Source of the DNA: Thalassoglobus polymorphus
GTDB taxonomy: Bacteria > Planctomycetota > Planctomycetia > Planctomycetales > Planctomycetaceae
Direction of reading: 5' to 3'
Assembly (NCBI RefSeq): GCF_007744255.1
Contig: NZ_CP036267.1
Location: forward strand, 6,293,356-6,357,355
DNA: 64,000 nt
Position 1 is the stretch's first letter. Every line of letters starts with the position of its first letter. Below are positions 24,727-35,127 of the stretch, piece by piece. A model generated the notes under the pieces. That model did no database searches. It had not been told where the DNA came from and saw nothing but the letters and a program-made list of their open reading frames with translations. The translations under genes were made by a program, and so were the position numbers.

Positions 24727-26379
24727 ATGTCCACAGACGAATCCAACGAACCTCTCGATACTGTTCCACCTGAATTTGATCAGGAAATTTCTGTTGGCAC
24801 AGAAACACCTCCGAAATCTCTGGGGGCGACGCTTCTGAAGCTCGGGCCGGGGCTGGTGGTTGCGGGGAGCATTGTTGGGTCAGGCGAGTTGATCGCCACG
24901 ACAAAAACTGGCGCGACAGCGGGAATAGCTTTATTGTGGCTGATTATTATCGGCTGCCTGATTAAAGTTTTTGTGCAAATTGAATTGGGCCGCTACTCGA
25001 TCATCAATGGCGAAACGACCTTGAACGCGCTGAATCGCGTCCCGGGGAAGATTGGAAAAGCCAATTGGATCATCTGGTTCTGGCTGTTCATGATGATGGC
25101 GGGGATCTTGCAACTCGGTGGAATCGTTGGTGGAGTCGGGCAATCGATGGCCATCGCAATGCCGATCACCGGGGATTTTGTCGAAGCGATCGCACTTCCC
25201 GATGCTGGAGAAATTCAATTCTATAATGACTGGAACGACGATTTTGAAAACGGTCGTGTGAAGTTCAATGAGCTGCCTGTTGAGGAACAGAAGCGGATTC
25301 AACAAGGTCATGACCGCATCGGGATGGCTCTCAGCGAGATCGGTGAACGGGGAACGGCAGCTATCGCGGTCGTTCGAGCAGGTGAGAAGGTTGAAGACCC
25401 TTGGACTCTCGATGACCGAATCTGGTCGACACTCGTCGGTCTCATTACTGTCGCGTTACTCTACAACGGTCGATACGGAGTGATTCAATCGATCTCAACG
25501 GTACTGGTGATCTCGTTTACATTTCTGACGATTGGTAACGTGGTCTCGTTGCAAATGACTTCGGACTGGAGCCTCTCTGGGGCGGAATTGATGAAAGGTT
25601 TTTCTTTCAGCTTGCCCAATCAGGGAAACAAATGGGAATCACTCGGGATCGCCTTGGCGACCTTTGGGATTATTGGAGTCGGAGCCACGGAACTGATTAC
25701 CTATCCGTACTGGTGTATTGAAAAGGGGTACGCCCGCTACACCGGAAAGCGGACTGATGATGATGCATGGGAGAAACGAGCACGCGGTTGGATGCGTGTG
25801 ATGCACTACGACGCGTTTCTTTCGATGGTCATTTATACGCTCGCGACAATGGCATTCTTCATTATGGGGGTCGCAGTCTTGCATCGAGAAGGCCGCAACC
25901 CGGACGGCATGCGGATGGTGAGTACTCTTTCTTCGGCTTACATTCCAATTTTCGGAGAGTACGCAAAGTGGATGTTCCTGAGTGGAGCTATCGCTGTGTT
26001 GTACTCAACGTTTCTGGTTGCGACCGGTGGACATGCCCGAATGTACACCGATGCTCTTAAGATCTTCGGGTTCATTGATCGCAATGACCAGAAAGCCCAC
26101 AACCGGGCACTGTCGACATTCTGCGTCATCATTCCCATCACTTGTGTGGCGTTGCACTGGACGGGGATCAATCCGGTTCAGGCAGTTCTCATCTCAGGGA
26201 TGATGCAGGCGACCATGCTTCCGATGATCGGGTTCGGAGCCCTTTATCTTCGCTACACGGCAGCTGATCCAAGACTCATGCCGAGTAAAGCTTGGGACAT
26301 GATGCTGATTGTTTCATTCCTCGGGCTTTTGATTGCTGGCGTCTGGGGAGTTTACCTGCAAGTCGCAAAGCTTCTTTAG
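24727..26379 (+). CDS. divergent Nramp-like metal-ion transporter
   Basis: About eleven hydrophobic helices and the overall layout fit the Nramp (SLC11) superfamily, starting with GATLLKLGPGLVVAGSIVGSGELI as helix 1. The metal-binding DPGN motif normally found there is replaced by GSGEL, and the helix-6 MPH motif by a segment ending GATELITYPYW, so the substrate need not be Mn or Fe. An extra loop of about 70 residues (about 150-215), rich in Asp/Glu/Asn, separates helices 4 and 5, where canonical members have a short loop. A charged N-terminal tail of about 30 residues precedes helix 1. Close homologues are usually labelled Nramp family divalent metal transporter. Monocistronic. Its TAG stop abuts a family A element. 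Confidence 0.75.
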   Translation: MSTDESNEPLDTVPPEFDQEISVGTETPPKSLGATLLKLGPGLVVAGSIVGSGELIATTKTGATAGIALLWLIIIGCLIKVFVQIELGRYSIINGETTLNALNRVPGKIGKANWIIWFWLFMMMAGILQLGGIVGGVGQSMAIAMPITGDFVEAIALPDAGEIQFYNDWNDDFENGRVKFNELPVEEQKRIQQGHDRIGMALSEIGERGTAAIAVVRAGEKVEDPWTLDDRIWSTLVGLITVALLYNGRYGVIQSISTVLVISFTFLTIGNVVSLQMTSDWSLSGAELMKGFSFSLPNQGNKWESLGIALATFGIIGVGATELITYPYWCIEKGYARYTGKRTDDDAWEKRARGWMRVMHYDAFLSMVIYTLATMAFFIMGVAVLHREGRNPDGMRMVSTLSSAYIPIFGEYAKWMFLSGAIAVLYSTFLVATGGHARMYTDALKIFGFIDRNDQKAHNRALSTFCVIIPITCVALHWTGINPVQAVLISGMMQATMLPMIGFGALYLRYTAADPRLMPSKAWDMMLIVSFLGLLIAGVWGVYLQVAKLL

Positions 26380-26484
26380 CGCAGTTTGCTGTCCCTTTGC
26401 CCGTGAAGGACACGTTTCGCCAGTCAAATCACTGCTCTCCACGAGGCGGAACGTGAGCGTCAATTCGGAAAATGTGAGCATCCT
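26377..26484 (+). repeat. family A element, divergent copy
   Basis: It runs TAGCGCAGTTTGCTGTCC, CCGTGAAGGACACGTTTCGC, CTGCTCTCCACGAGGCGGAAC and CAATTCGGAAAATGTGAGC, matching the 15552 copy in order at about three of four positions. The opening TAG (26377-26379) is also the stop codon of the Nramp-like gene. Confidence 0.65.
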
Positions 26485-26560
26485 GATCGAGCAGTGCTGC
26501 ACAATTGAAATTCAGTATGAATTTCACAACTCATTGCGATGATTGGTGAGCCGTCATTGC

Positions 26561-28144
26561 TTACTTCACATCATCGGTCGTCATGATTCCATCAATATCG
26601 CGGTGCAGTGACTCGTGCGGGTTCTCGTCTCGCAACACTTCTGGCAAGCGGTGAAGACGGACATTGTCGTAGCATTCCAGAGACGCGAATCGACGAATCG
26701 ACGCAGGAATTCCGACAGCGGTGAATCCGGGATGTCCGGTCGCTGGGTAGGGTCCTCCATGATTCATCGCCGGGCTGACAGCGACACCGGTCGGCATTTT
26801 ATCGTTAATCAAACGGCCGACATGTCGACGAAGCTCTTCAGCGATGGAATCGTAGAGAGCGTCATCAGTTCCTTCCGTGTTCGAATAGATACACCCGGTC
26901 AAGTTCCCTTCAAGCTGCTCAGCGATGGCGAGCATTTCTTCATCCGAGTCAGCGACGACAATCAGCGAAGCATTGCCGAACGCCTCTTCCTGATGGCCAG
27001 CAGGATTTTCGATGAAGGACTTTCCAGTTGCTCGCAAGAGAGTGTTGGCGTAGGAGCAGCGGTTGGCATCCGCCGGTTCATTTCCGGTGACGACCTGCGC
27101 CCCGGTCTGTTGAATGGCAACAATTCCGGCTCGCAAGCTTCGTGCAACTCCTTCTCCGAGAAGTGTGCCAGCGGGGGTTGCTTTAAACTTGGCTGCGACT
27201 GCATTGATGAATTCTTCTGCGGCATCTCCTGCTTTGACAACAACAAGTCCGGGGTTGGTGCAAAACTGACCCGTTCCCATCAGGCAGCTGCCAGTGAACT
27301 CATCGACAATTTCGCTGAACCGCTCTTCGAGAGCCCCGGGTAGAATGAAAACCGGGTTGATACTCGAAAGTTCGAGATAGATCGGATTTCCCCCTCGATC
27401 GGCAGCTTCTTTCAACACAAGTCCAGCATGTCTCGATCCTGTGTAACCAGACGCTCCCAGTTTTGGATGCGCGACGAGCTTGGCTCCATCTTCATGGGAT
27501 GTGCGATAGATCAATTGAATGAATCCGGCTGGCATGCCAGAACGTTCGCACGATGCCTGAGCGATTTCAGCGAAAAGTTGAGTCGTTCGGGGGTGCGAGG
27601 GATGTCCTTTGGCGATGACCGGATTTCCAGCAGCCACCGCCGCCGCAAAATCTCCACCGGAAATGGAATTGAACGCGAGTGGGAAGTTGTTCGGCCCGAA
27701 GACCGCTACAGGGCCGATCGGACCGAGCATCGACCGAATGTTCGTTTTGGTATCAATCGTAGGGAGTGACCAGGTTTGGTTGCGGGCAGCGTCGGCAGCC
27801 TGGCGGAGCTGGTCAAGCGTTCTCACCATTTCGCCATCTTTCAGGCGTGGAGAAATGGGATAGCCGGTTTCAAGGTGAGCAGCTTCAACGATTTCGTCGA
27901 TTTTCAGTTCAATTTTCGCAGCGTACGCTTCCAGAAAATCCGCGAATCGTCCGACTGGATAGGAACGAACCGTTTTGAAGGCAGCGACTGCGGCATCAAT
28001 GACTTCTTCCACTTCAGACCAGGGACTGACCGGATAAACTTCGCTCAGGGTTTCCTTGGTCGCTGGATTGATCGCCTGAAAAGTTTCCGTTCCGGTCGAG
28101 GCTCGCCACTGTCCATTGATCAAAACTGGTTGTGAAGTCATCAT
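26561..28144 (-). CDS. aldehyde dehydrogenase, ketoglutarate-semialdehyde type
   Basis: NAD(P)-dependent aldehyde dehydrogenase of 527 residues, with catalytic Cys295 in GTGQFCTNPG and general-base Glu258 in IYLELSSINPVF. The cofactor-binding FGPNNFPLAF and the Lys in VIAKGHPSHP fit the branch that contains 2,5-dioxopentanoate (alpha-ketoglutaric semialdehyde) dehydrogenases, which finish oxidative pentose and hexuronate/hydroxyproline breakdown. The sub-family is inferred from overall resemblance, so substrate assignment is moderate. No sugar-acid dehydratase or permease is next to it. It is divergent from the epimerase gene. Confidence 0.85.
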   Translation of the reverse strand: MMTSQPVLINGQWRASTGTETFQAINPATKETLSEVYPVSPWSEVEEVIDAAVAAFKTVRSYPVGRFADFLEAYAAKIELKIDEIVEAAHLETGYPISPRLKDGEMVRTLDQLRQAADAARNQTWSLPTIDTKTNIRSMLGPIGPVAVFGPNNFPLAFNSISGGDFAAAVAAGNPVIAKGHPSHPRTTQLFAEIAQASCERSGMPAGFIQLIYRTSHEDGAKLVAHPKLGASGYTGSRHAGLVLKEAADRGGNPIYLELSSINPVFILPGALEERFSEIVDEFTGSCLMGTGQFCTNPGLVVVKAGDAAEEFINAVAAKFKATPAGTLLGEGVARSLRAGIVAIQQTGAQVVTGNEPADANRCSYANTLLRATGKSFIENPAGHQEEAFGNASLIVVADSDEEMLAIAEQLEGNLTGCIYSNTEGTDDALYDSIAEELRRHVGRLINDKMPTGVAVSPAMNHGGPYPATGHPGFTAVGIPASIRRFASLECYDNVRLHRLPEVLRDENPHESLHRDIDGIMTTDDVK

Positions 28145-28276
28145 GAAATCCGCTATAGAGACCTTGATTGTTGTCGAACTGTAGATTAACTGTCGCAGTC
28201 ACTTTTTTCGAGGCTGTCTTTTTGAATCGTGGTTGCTTCCTTGAGAGCGACCAGAAGCGAATGGGTACAAACACTG

Positions 28277-29284
28277 ATGAAAATTCTTGTTACGGGCGCT
28301 GCTGGATTTATTGGATTTCATCTGTCTAAAGCCCTTTTAGCTCGTGGAGATGAGGTTGTTGGCCTCGATATCCTCAACGACTACTACAGTGTGGAGTTGA
28401 AGCAGGCCCGCCTCGATATTGTCTCTTCACATGAGAATTTCACTTTCGAAAAACTCGATCTGACAGATCAGCCTGCGATCGCTGCTCTGTTTGAACGAGA
28501 ACAGTTCGATGCTGTCGTCAATCTCGCCGCTCAGGCAGGGGTTCGTTACTCCCTGACAAATCCGCATGCTTACATGGCGAGCAATATCGATGGATTTCTC
28601 AACGTCCTGGAAGGTTGCCGGCACAATCAGGTGAAGCATCTGGTCTATGCGTCCAGCAGTTCTGTCTATGGTGCCAATACACAGATGCCGTTTTCAGTGA
28701 GCGACAATGTCGATCATCCGGTCAGTTTGTACGCGGCATCAAAGAAGGCGAATGAGTTAATGGCTCACTCCTACAGCCATCTCTACTCGCTCCCGACGAC
28801 AGGTCTGCGATTCTTTACGGTCTACGGTCCGTGGGGACGTCCTGATATGGCGTTGTTTCTGTTCACGAAAGCGATCTTGGAAGGGCGTCCGATTGATGTC
28901 TTCAATAACGGTCAGATGAAACGTGACTTCACTTACGTCGACGATATTGTTGAGGGGATCGTTCGGACTATCGATTGCACTGCGACTCCGAATCCAGATT
29001 GGAATGGCGATGCTCCTGACCCCAGCAGTTCCAAAGCTCCGTTTCGGCTGTACAACATCGGAAACAGTCAGCCTGTTGAATTAATGGCGATGATTGAAGC
29101 TCTGGAAAAATATCTCGGGAAAACCGCTCAGAAGAACATGCTGGAAATGCAACCTGGCGACGTTCCAGCAACTTACGCAGATATCGAGGCTCTCGAAAAA
29201 GCGACCGGATTCCATCCATCGACTTCAATTGAAGACGGAATTTCACGGTTCGTCGACTGGTATCGAGAATTCTATAAAGAGTAA
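28277..29284 (+). CDS. NAD-dependent epimerase, UDP-glucuronate 4-epimerase type
   Basis: Extended short-chain dehydrogenase with Rossmann motif GAAGFIG (residues 7-13), catalytic YxxxK at Tyr152-Lys156 ([11 protein letters not shown]), and SSSSVYG around residue 130. The stretches [24 protein letters not shown] and [13 protein letters not shown] are typical of UDP-glucuronate 4-epimerases, which supply UDP-galacturonate for surface polysaccharide. The ATG at 28277 begins right at the Rossmann fold; the frame extends 16 codons upstream but those residues do not belong to the fold. It is divergent from the aldehyde dehydrogenase and not clustered with glycosyltransferases. Confidence 0.88.
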   Translation: MKILVTGAAGFIGFHLSKALLARGDEVVGLDILNDYYSVELKQARLDIVSSHENFTFEKLDLTDQPAIAALFEREQFDAVVNLAAQAGVRYSLTNPHAYMASNIDGFLNVLEGCRHNQVKHLVYASSSSVYGANTQMPFSVSDNVDHPVSLYAASKKANELMAHSYSHLYSLPTTGLRFFTVYGPWGRPDMALFLFTKAILEGRPIDVFNNGQMKRDFTYVDDIVEGIVRTIDCTATPNPDWNGDAPDPSSSKAPFRLYNIGNSQPVELMAMIEALEKYLGKTAQKNMLEMQPGDVPATYADIEALEKATGFHPSTSIEDGISRFVDWYREFYKE

Positions 29285-29527
29285 TAGGCAGTCATATCAG
29301 AGATCTCGAATTGGTGATCGGGCATCTGACGACACGTGCATCTGCTAGAGTCATCCGCTCTGTTCGAGCGTTCTGCCAGTACGCATTTTAGTATGTGTTT
29401 CAGTACGCTTTAAGTGTCAGGTTCAAGAAGATCTCTCCTAGAGCCCCTGATCACTCGATCCCTCGTCGCTCAATCCCTATCCTTCCCATGATCCATGCGA
29501 TAATTTCGAAACCCCGGGGATGAAGAC

Positions 29528-31321
29528 GTGTCGATTATTGTACAGAAGTTTGGCGGAACCAGTGTTGCCAACGCTGAGAAAATTCGAGCTGCCGCCCAGA
29601 GAGCCGTAGCTGCAAAGCAGGCTGGACATCAAGTGGTGATGGTCGTTTCCGCTCGTGGAAAGAAGACTGACGAGCTTGTTCGCCTCGCAGCCGAGATGTC
29701 AGAAAATCCGGCAGCTCGGGAGATGGATATGCTTCTCTCGACTGGAGAGCAGGAATCGGTTTCTCTGATGGCGATGGCAGTCCATTCTCTTGGAGAGAAA
29801 GCAGTCAGCCTGACCGGTGGACAAATCGGGATCACTACCGACTCGACATTCTCTCGAGCACGGATTGAGTCCATTTCGACAGATCGAATTCGCAAACATC
29901 TCGACGCCGGTGAGATCGTCATCGCCTGCGGGTTTCAAGGAATCGATCCCGAAATGAATATCACGACTCTCGGTCGTGGTGGCAGCGACACAACTGCAAC
30001 TGCATTGGCTGCTGCATTGCAAGCTGACGAATGCCAAATCTACACCGACGTTGAAGGAGTCTTCACGACCGATCCTCGTGTGGTGAGTGCTGCTCGAAAA
30101 GTTTCGCTCTTAGCTTACGATGAGATGCTCGAATTAGCGTCTCTTGGGGCAGGGGTGATGCACTCTCGCTCGATTGAATTCGCTAAGAAATTTTGCGTGC
30201 CACTTCGTGTTCGTCCTTCATTCGACGAAGGTGAAGGGACGCTGATTGCAAATACGGGTGAGCAACGAATGGTGGCCGGGCTGGCACTCGCACGCAACGA
30301 GGCCCGTGTGACTCTTGCCGATCTGCCCGACCAGCCCGGTGTGACGAGCTGCATCTTTGCCTGTATGGCGAAACGGAAAATTCCTGTCGATATGGTCGTC
30401 CAGAACGTCGCAGTCGACGGCAAAGCGACCGTCTCATTCACTGTTCAGGAAGGGGAGTTGGCGGACACACTGACCGCAGCTAACGAAGCCATCAAAATTC
30501 TTGGTGCAGGGACGATTCGCAGCGGGACAAACGTCGCGAAGCTTTCAGTCGTCGGTGCCGGAATGCGAAACCATTCTGGAGTCGCTGCTCAGATGTTTGA
30601 CATCCTTCTGAAGAAGGGGATCAACTTGCAGATGATCACCACGAGTGAAATTAAAATTTCTGTTCTGGTGGAACGTGATCGGTGCGATGAGGCATTGCTG
30701 GCAGTCCATGAAGGATTTTGTATGGAAACTGCCGTGCCCCAAACGCCGGAAATTGGAATTCAACAGAAAACGAAATCCCCTGAATGTGATCAAAGCGAAG
30801 ACCAGTTGCTTTCGCGGATTGTCAGCAAGCTTGCCAAGATGGAAGACATCGTCGTCAGCGAAGTCCAGCTCGATGAAAGTCAATCTCGCGTTACTCTTCA
30901 TCACATCCCCGATGTCCCCGGAACGTGCGCTGAAATTTTCACGACCGTCGCGAACAAAAATATCATGGTCGACATGATTGTCCAGAACGTGAGCGATACC
31001 GGTCATGCTGAAGTTTCGTTCACAGTACAACGGACCGACTTGGAGAATTGCTTGAAGCTCGTTGGAGAACTCGCTTCCAAGTGGGACGACGCCACAGTGA
31101 GTCACGAACCAGAGATCGGCAAACTAACCGTTGTTGGAATCGGATTGCGAACTCATACCGGCGTGGGTGAAAAGATGTTCAAAGCACTCGCTGATGCAAA
31201 CATTAACATCCAAATGATCAACACCAGTGAAATTCGGATGAGTGCCGTCGTCGCCGCTGATCAAGGCAAGACAGGTTTTAAAGTCTTGAACAAAGCTTTC
31301 AACCTTGTTGAAGAGGCGTGA
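29528..31321 (+). CDS. lysC: aspartate kinase with four ACT domains
   Basis: Catalyses phosphorylation of aspartate, the first step to lysine, threonine and methionine. The kinase domain (about residues 1-235) has KFGGTSV at the start, MVVSARGKKTDEL and LGRGGSDTTATALA. At 597 residues it is about 190 longer than the usual 400-residue enzyme. Two tandem ACT pairs follow: the first at about 265-420 (VTLADLPDQPGVTSCIFACMAKRKIPVDMVVQNV) and a second at about 445-590 whose LHHIPDVPGTCAEIFTTVANKNIMVDMIVQNV is clearly duplicated from it. Cyanobacterial enzymes share this layout. ACT domains bind lysine or threonine, so feedback control may be compound. Starts at GTG. Monocistronic. Confidence 0.93.
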   Translation: MSIIVQKFGGTSVANAEKIRAAAQRAVAAKQAGHQVVMVVSARGKKTDELVRLAAEMSENPAAREMDMLLSTGEQESVSLMAMAVHSLGEKAVSLTGGQIGITTDSTFSRARIESISTDRIRKHLDAGEIVIACGFQGIDPEMNITTLGRGGSDTTATALAAALQADECQIYTDVEGVFTTDPRVVSAARKVSLLAYDEMLELASLGAGVMHSRSIEFAKKFCVPLRVRPSFDEGEGTLIANTGEQRMVAGLALARNEARVTLADLPDQPGVTSCIFACMAKRKIPVDMVVQNVAVDGKATVSFTVQEGELADTLTAANEAIKILGAGTIRSGTNVAKLSVVGAGMRNHSGVAAQMFDILLKKGINLQMITTSEIKISVLVERDRCDEALLAVHEGFCMETAVPQTPEIGIQQKTKSPECDQSEDQLLSRIVSKLAKMEDIVVSEVQLDESQSRVTLHHIPDVPGTCAEIFTTVANKNIMVDMIVQNVSDTGHAEVSFTVQRTDLENCLKLVGELASKWDDATVSHEPEIGKLTVVGIGLRTHTGVGEKMFKALADANINIQMINTSEIRMSAVVAADQGKTGFKVLNKAFNLVEEA

Positions 31322-31772
31322 ATTTCCTCTTAAGACTCGTTTGATTTGATCATCTCACTCATCCCTCGTACCCGCTAACAAAGGGGCGGGATCGTTTCGT
31401 ATCATGATGGAAACGGATTCGGTCCTGACGAATCCGTTGTTTGCTGCGGGTGATCCGATACACTGGAATTCGGAAGCTCTCGCAAGATCGCTGAAAGTGT
31501 TGTCTGAGATTCAAACGGCAATCCTGAGTGCAGGTTTTGTGAGAGCGAATTTGTGTTGAGGATTTTTCACAGCGTGGAAGTGCCTTAGAACTGATCCTGA
31601 AACCTGAAATTGCTCTCTCAAGCATTGAGAAAAGCGGTGGTTCCAGAGGTTTTCGGACCGGTTCTAAAGTAAGTTTCGGCATTGTTGAGAGTGTTGAGAA
31701 TGATCTTCATGACACAGGTTTCCGGAACGGTCCAACTTTTGTCTCGCCACCCTTTCGTAAGCTGAGTTCTGA
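31322..31772. other. non-coding region upstream of moxR-like gene
   Basis: About 450 bp without a plausible gene; a family B element occupies 31586-31666. No intrinsic terminator for lysC is obvious. Confidence 0.5.
31586..31666 (+). repeat. family B element, copy 3
   Basis: It starts TAGAACTGATCCTGAAACC and ends TTTTCGGACCGGTTCTA. TCCTGAAACCTGAA pairs imperfectly with TTCCAGAGGTTTTCGGA and CTCA with TGAG at the tip, so the element folds as one long hairpin. It is flanked by T on the left and A on the right (TTAGAAC...GTTCTAA). Confidence 0.82.
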
Positions 31773-32849
<1,077 letters not shown>

Positions 32850-33093
32850 TTTTCAGGTATTGAGTTCACTGTTGAAGTGTGGTGACACTGATTCTCGTCG
32901 ATAAGTGCGAGCGTTCCTGTTGTTGATCGCATTGTTGAATTGATGCTCGGGTTCTGCTTCGTGGCGAGCAGTCTCTCCAAATTCCTTCAATCGTTTATTC
33001 GTTTCTCCGTTGTTGCATGTTTCGTGGTAGGCGTTTTATCGGGTTACCATTGAAAATACGGAAGATCCTCATCCCTGCTCATTCGAGAATTTC

Positions 33094-33738
33094 ATGACCA
33101 GTTCTGTTGCTGATCGAGAGCTCATTAAACGGATACGTGCCGGTGAAGAGAAAGCCTGGCAGGAGTGTATTCAGCGATATGAAGGTCGATTGCAGGCGTT
33201 TGTGCAAAGCCGCGTCGGCAACCGGGCGACAGCTGAAGATGTCGTTCAAGACACATTTTTGGGGTTCCTGACAGCTCTCCCCAACTTTGATGAGACGAAA
33301 AAAATTCAGTCGTTTCTGTTCGCGATCGCGGCTCACAAGCTGACTGATGTCCTCCGGCGAAATGGTCGTCGACCTACGTTGCCACTCAACGCCGGCCACA
33401 GTTCTCAGGGAGATTACGATCCTGTCGGGCGCGAACGGGTCGCATCGAGTATTGCCCGCAGTGTTGAACGTAAGACTGGAGAAGAAGAGGTTCTCGCGGA
33501 CTGCCTGGAAGGATTGATTCAGCAGTGGATGCAGAATGGTGAGTACGAACGTCTAAAATGCATTGAGTTACTTTTTGTCCGTGGCTTCCCCAACAAAGAG
33601 GTTGCTGACTTGCTGAACATCAGCGAGCAAGCAGTGGCCAACCACAAATACTTCGTCGTGTCCAAGCTGAAAGAGGCAGCGACGCAATTCTCCTCAAGCT
33701 TTGACTTCGATATGTTTGGGATTCCTTCGGAACCATAA
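33094..33738 (+). CDS. sigma-70 family RNA polymerase sigma factor (ECF type)
   Basis: A 214-residue sigma factor with region 2 (RIRAGEEKAWQECIQRYEGRLQAFVQSR, ATAEDVVQDTFLGF) and region 4 (LFVRGFPNKEVADLLNISEQAVANHKYFVVSKLKEA) and no region 1 or 3, as in ECF factors. An insert of about 70 residues between regions 2 and 4, containing Arg/Pro/Ser stretches and GEEEVLADCLEGL, is longer than usual. No anti-sigma gene or zinc-binding HxxxCxxC partner is adjacent, so regulation may be by its own insert, phosphorylation or another locus. The following PDZ gene starts 234 bp later in the same direction. Confidence 0.87.
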   Translation: MTSSVADRELIKRIRAGEEKAWQECIQRYEGRLQAFVQSRVGNRATAEDVVQDTFLGFLTALPNFDETKKIQSFLFAIAAHKLTDVLRRNGRRPTLPLNAGHSSQGDYDPVGRERVASSIARSVERKTGEEEVLADCLEGLIQQWMQNGEYERLKCIELLFVRGFPNKEVADLLNISEQAVANHKYFVVSKLKEAATQFSSSFDFDMFGIPSEP

Positions 33739-33972
33739 TCGGAGCCACAAGCAGTGCGACCCCGCAAGCTACTTGAAGGCGGCCCGCTTCCTGCGAAGTC
33801 CCTGTTCAATCCTTGGCAATTCTGGAGGAAGGGGGATTTCAATAACCACCAATGAGCGGCTGCCTCTGGACTGAGGTTGAGTTCAGCTTTACATGTTTTT
33901 TCTTCCCATGTTACCTTATACTCTCCTTAGAACGTGACGTTCCCCCCATTTCGCTTCTGACGATATGCCCTC

Positions 33973-35118
33973 ATGATGGATCGAATGATTCACCAAAAAT
34001 ATCAACTAAGACTCCGCAGGAGATCATTGATCTTGCTGTTTGTGAGTATTGTCGCGGTCTCTCCAAGGCTCATGGCTGCCGACTCTGCAGTGATTGGCGA
34101 GCTGATTGCGAAACTGGGAAGTTCTTCATTTGTTGAGCGGACAGAAGCACGTCGAGAACTGACACTCTCTGCAGCTGACAATCTGGAGGCTTTGGAGCAG
34201 GCAGCTCTCTCTGCCGATCCGGAAACAGCACAGCGTCTCGTGGAATCACTGGAACACGTCTTCCTGCAGGATGACGGAGAAGTTGGCGAACATGCTGAAG
34301 AGATCCTGCAGCACCTTGCCAGATCAGGTGGTGCGGCGTCCGTTCCCGCTGGGCTTGTGTTACAGGGAAACGCGCGGTTGCGTGAGTCGAGAGCCCGAAT
34401 CGCATTGGAGAAACTCGGCGTCCAGTTCATCTACTTCTCTCCATTTGCAATTTCGAATGGACGGGAAATTTTTGCACAGAAAGCCGCCATACTTCCTGAG
34501 ATTGGCGTCGAACTCGGCCCCGCAGCTGTCCTGCATTCGATTTTCATTCATGAAAACTGGTCCGGGACAACAGAAGATTTGTGGCACTTTACCAGACTTT
34601 CGAATCATCGAGATCTCGCCATTTATTCAATCAAAGGGAACAATATTGAAATCAACGATTTGTACCTTTTAGCGAGAGAGCTTCGAGGGCTCACGATTCA
34701 GGAGCGAGGAGCGTGTCTGGGAGTGACTTCGAATCCATTCCCCAGCCCGTGCCAGGTGGGCGAGGTCGCTGAGAATGGACCCGCAGACAAAGGGGGATTG
34801 GTTGCCGGAGATTTTGTTTTCGCTGTCGATGAAAAACCGATCCGAAGTTTTCCACACCTGGTGCTCACTCTTCAGGATTACAATATTGGCGATGAGGTCA
34901 CTTTTACCATCAATCGGAATGGTGAAGAGCTGATGAAGCAGGTCAAACTCGGCTCCTGGCGCGAGGCGTCATTCAATCGAGATAAAATCGTCGACACGCC
35001 GCCCCCCGTCGTTGGCCCTCTCGGAAAGTTGCCCGTAGAGAAACCTGCACCTGAACCTAAGGGCGGGGCCGGCAATTCTCCAGACAACCCGCCCGTCGAA
35101 CCGACACCTGTTCCGTAA
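33973..35118 (+). CDS. secreted PDZ-domain protein with N-terminal helical repeat
   Basis: An extended N-terminus with a basic stretch (QLRLRRRSLILLFVSIVAVSP) acts as a signal peptide or anchor. Residues about 40-105 are helical and look like a HEAT-type repeat common in planctomycetes (ELIAKLGSSSFVERTEARRELT). A middle region of about 120-235 has no recognised fold, though LRR-like leucine spacing (HRDLAIYSIKGNNIEINDLYLL) is visible. A PDZ domain follows at about 240-320: LGVTSNPFPSPCQVGEVAENGPADKGGLVAGDFVFAVDEK. A Pro/Glu-rich tail ends the protein. No protease domain is present, so it is a binding or scaffolding protein. It converges on the sulfatase gene, 9 bp apart. Confidence 0.72.
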   Translation: MMDRMIHQKYQLRLRRRSLILLFVSIVAVSPRLMAADSAVIGELIAKLGSSSFVERTEARRELTLSAADNLEALEQAALSADPETAQRLVESLEHVFLQDDGEVGEHAEEILQHLARSGGAASVPAGLVLQGNARLRESRARIALEKLGVQFIYFSPFAISNGREIFAQKAAILPEIGVELGPAAVLHSIFIHENWSGTTEDLWHFTRLSNHRDLAIYSIKGNNIEINDLYLLARELRGLTIQERGACLGVTSNPFPSPCQVGEVAENGPADKGGLVAGDFVFAVDEKPIRSFPHLVLTLQDYNIGDEVTFTINRNGEELMKQVKLGSWREASFNRDKIVDTPPPVVGPLGKLPVEKPAPEPKGGAGNSPDNPPVEPTPVP

Positions 35119-35127
35119 GCTGTTCCC

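Noticed and set aside
33852..34136. 94-codon frame after GGAGGAAGGGGG, before the PDZ gene
   Set aside because: The ribosome-site-like purine run is attractive, but the frame overlaps the real PDZ gene in another frame and the product has no recognisable feature.
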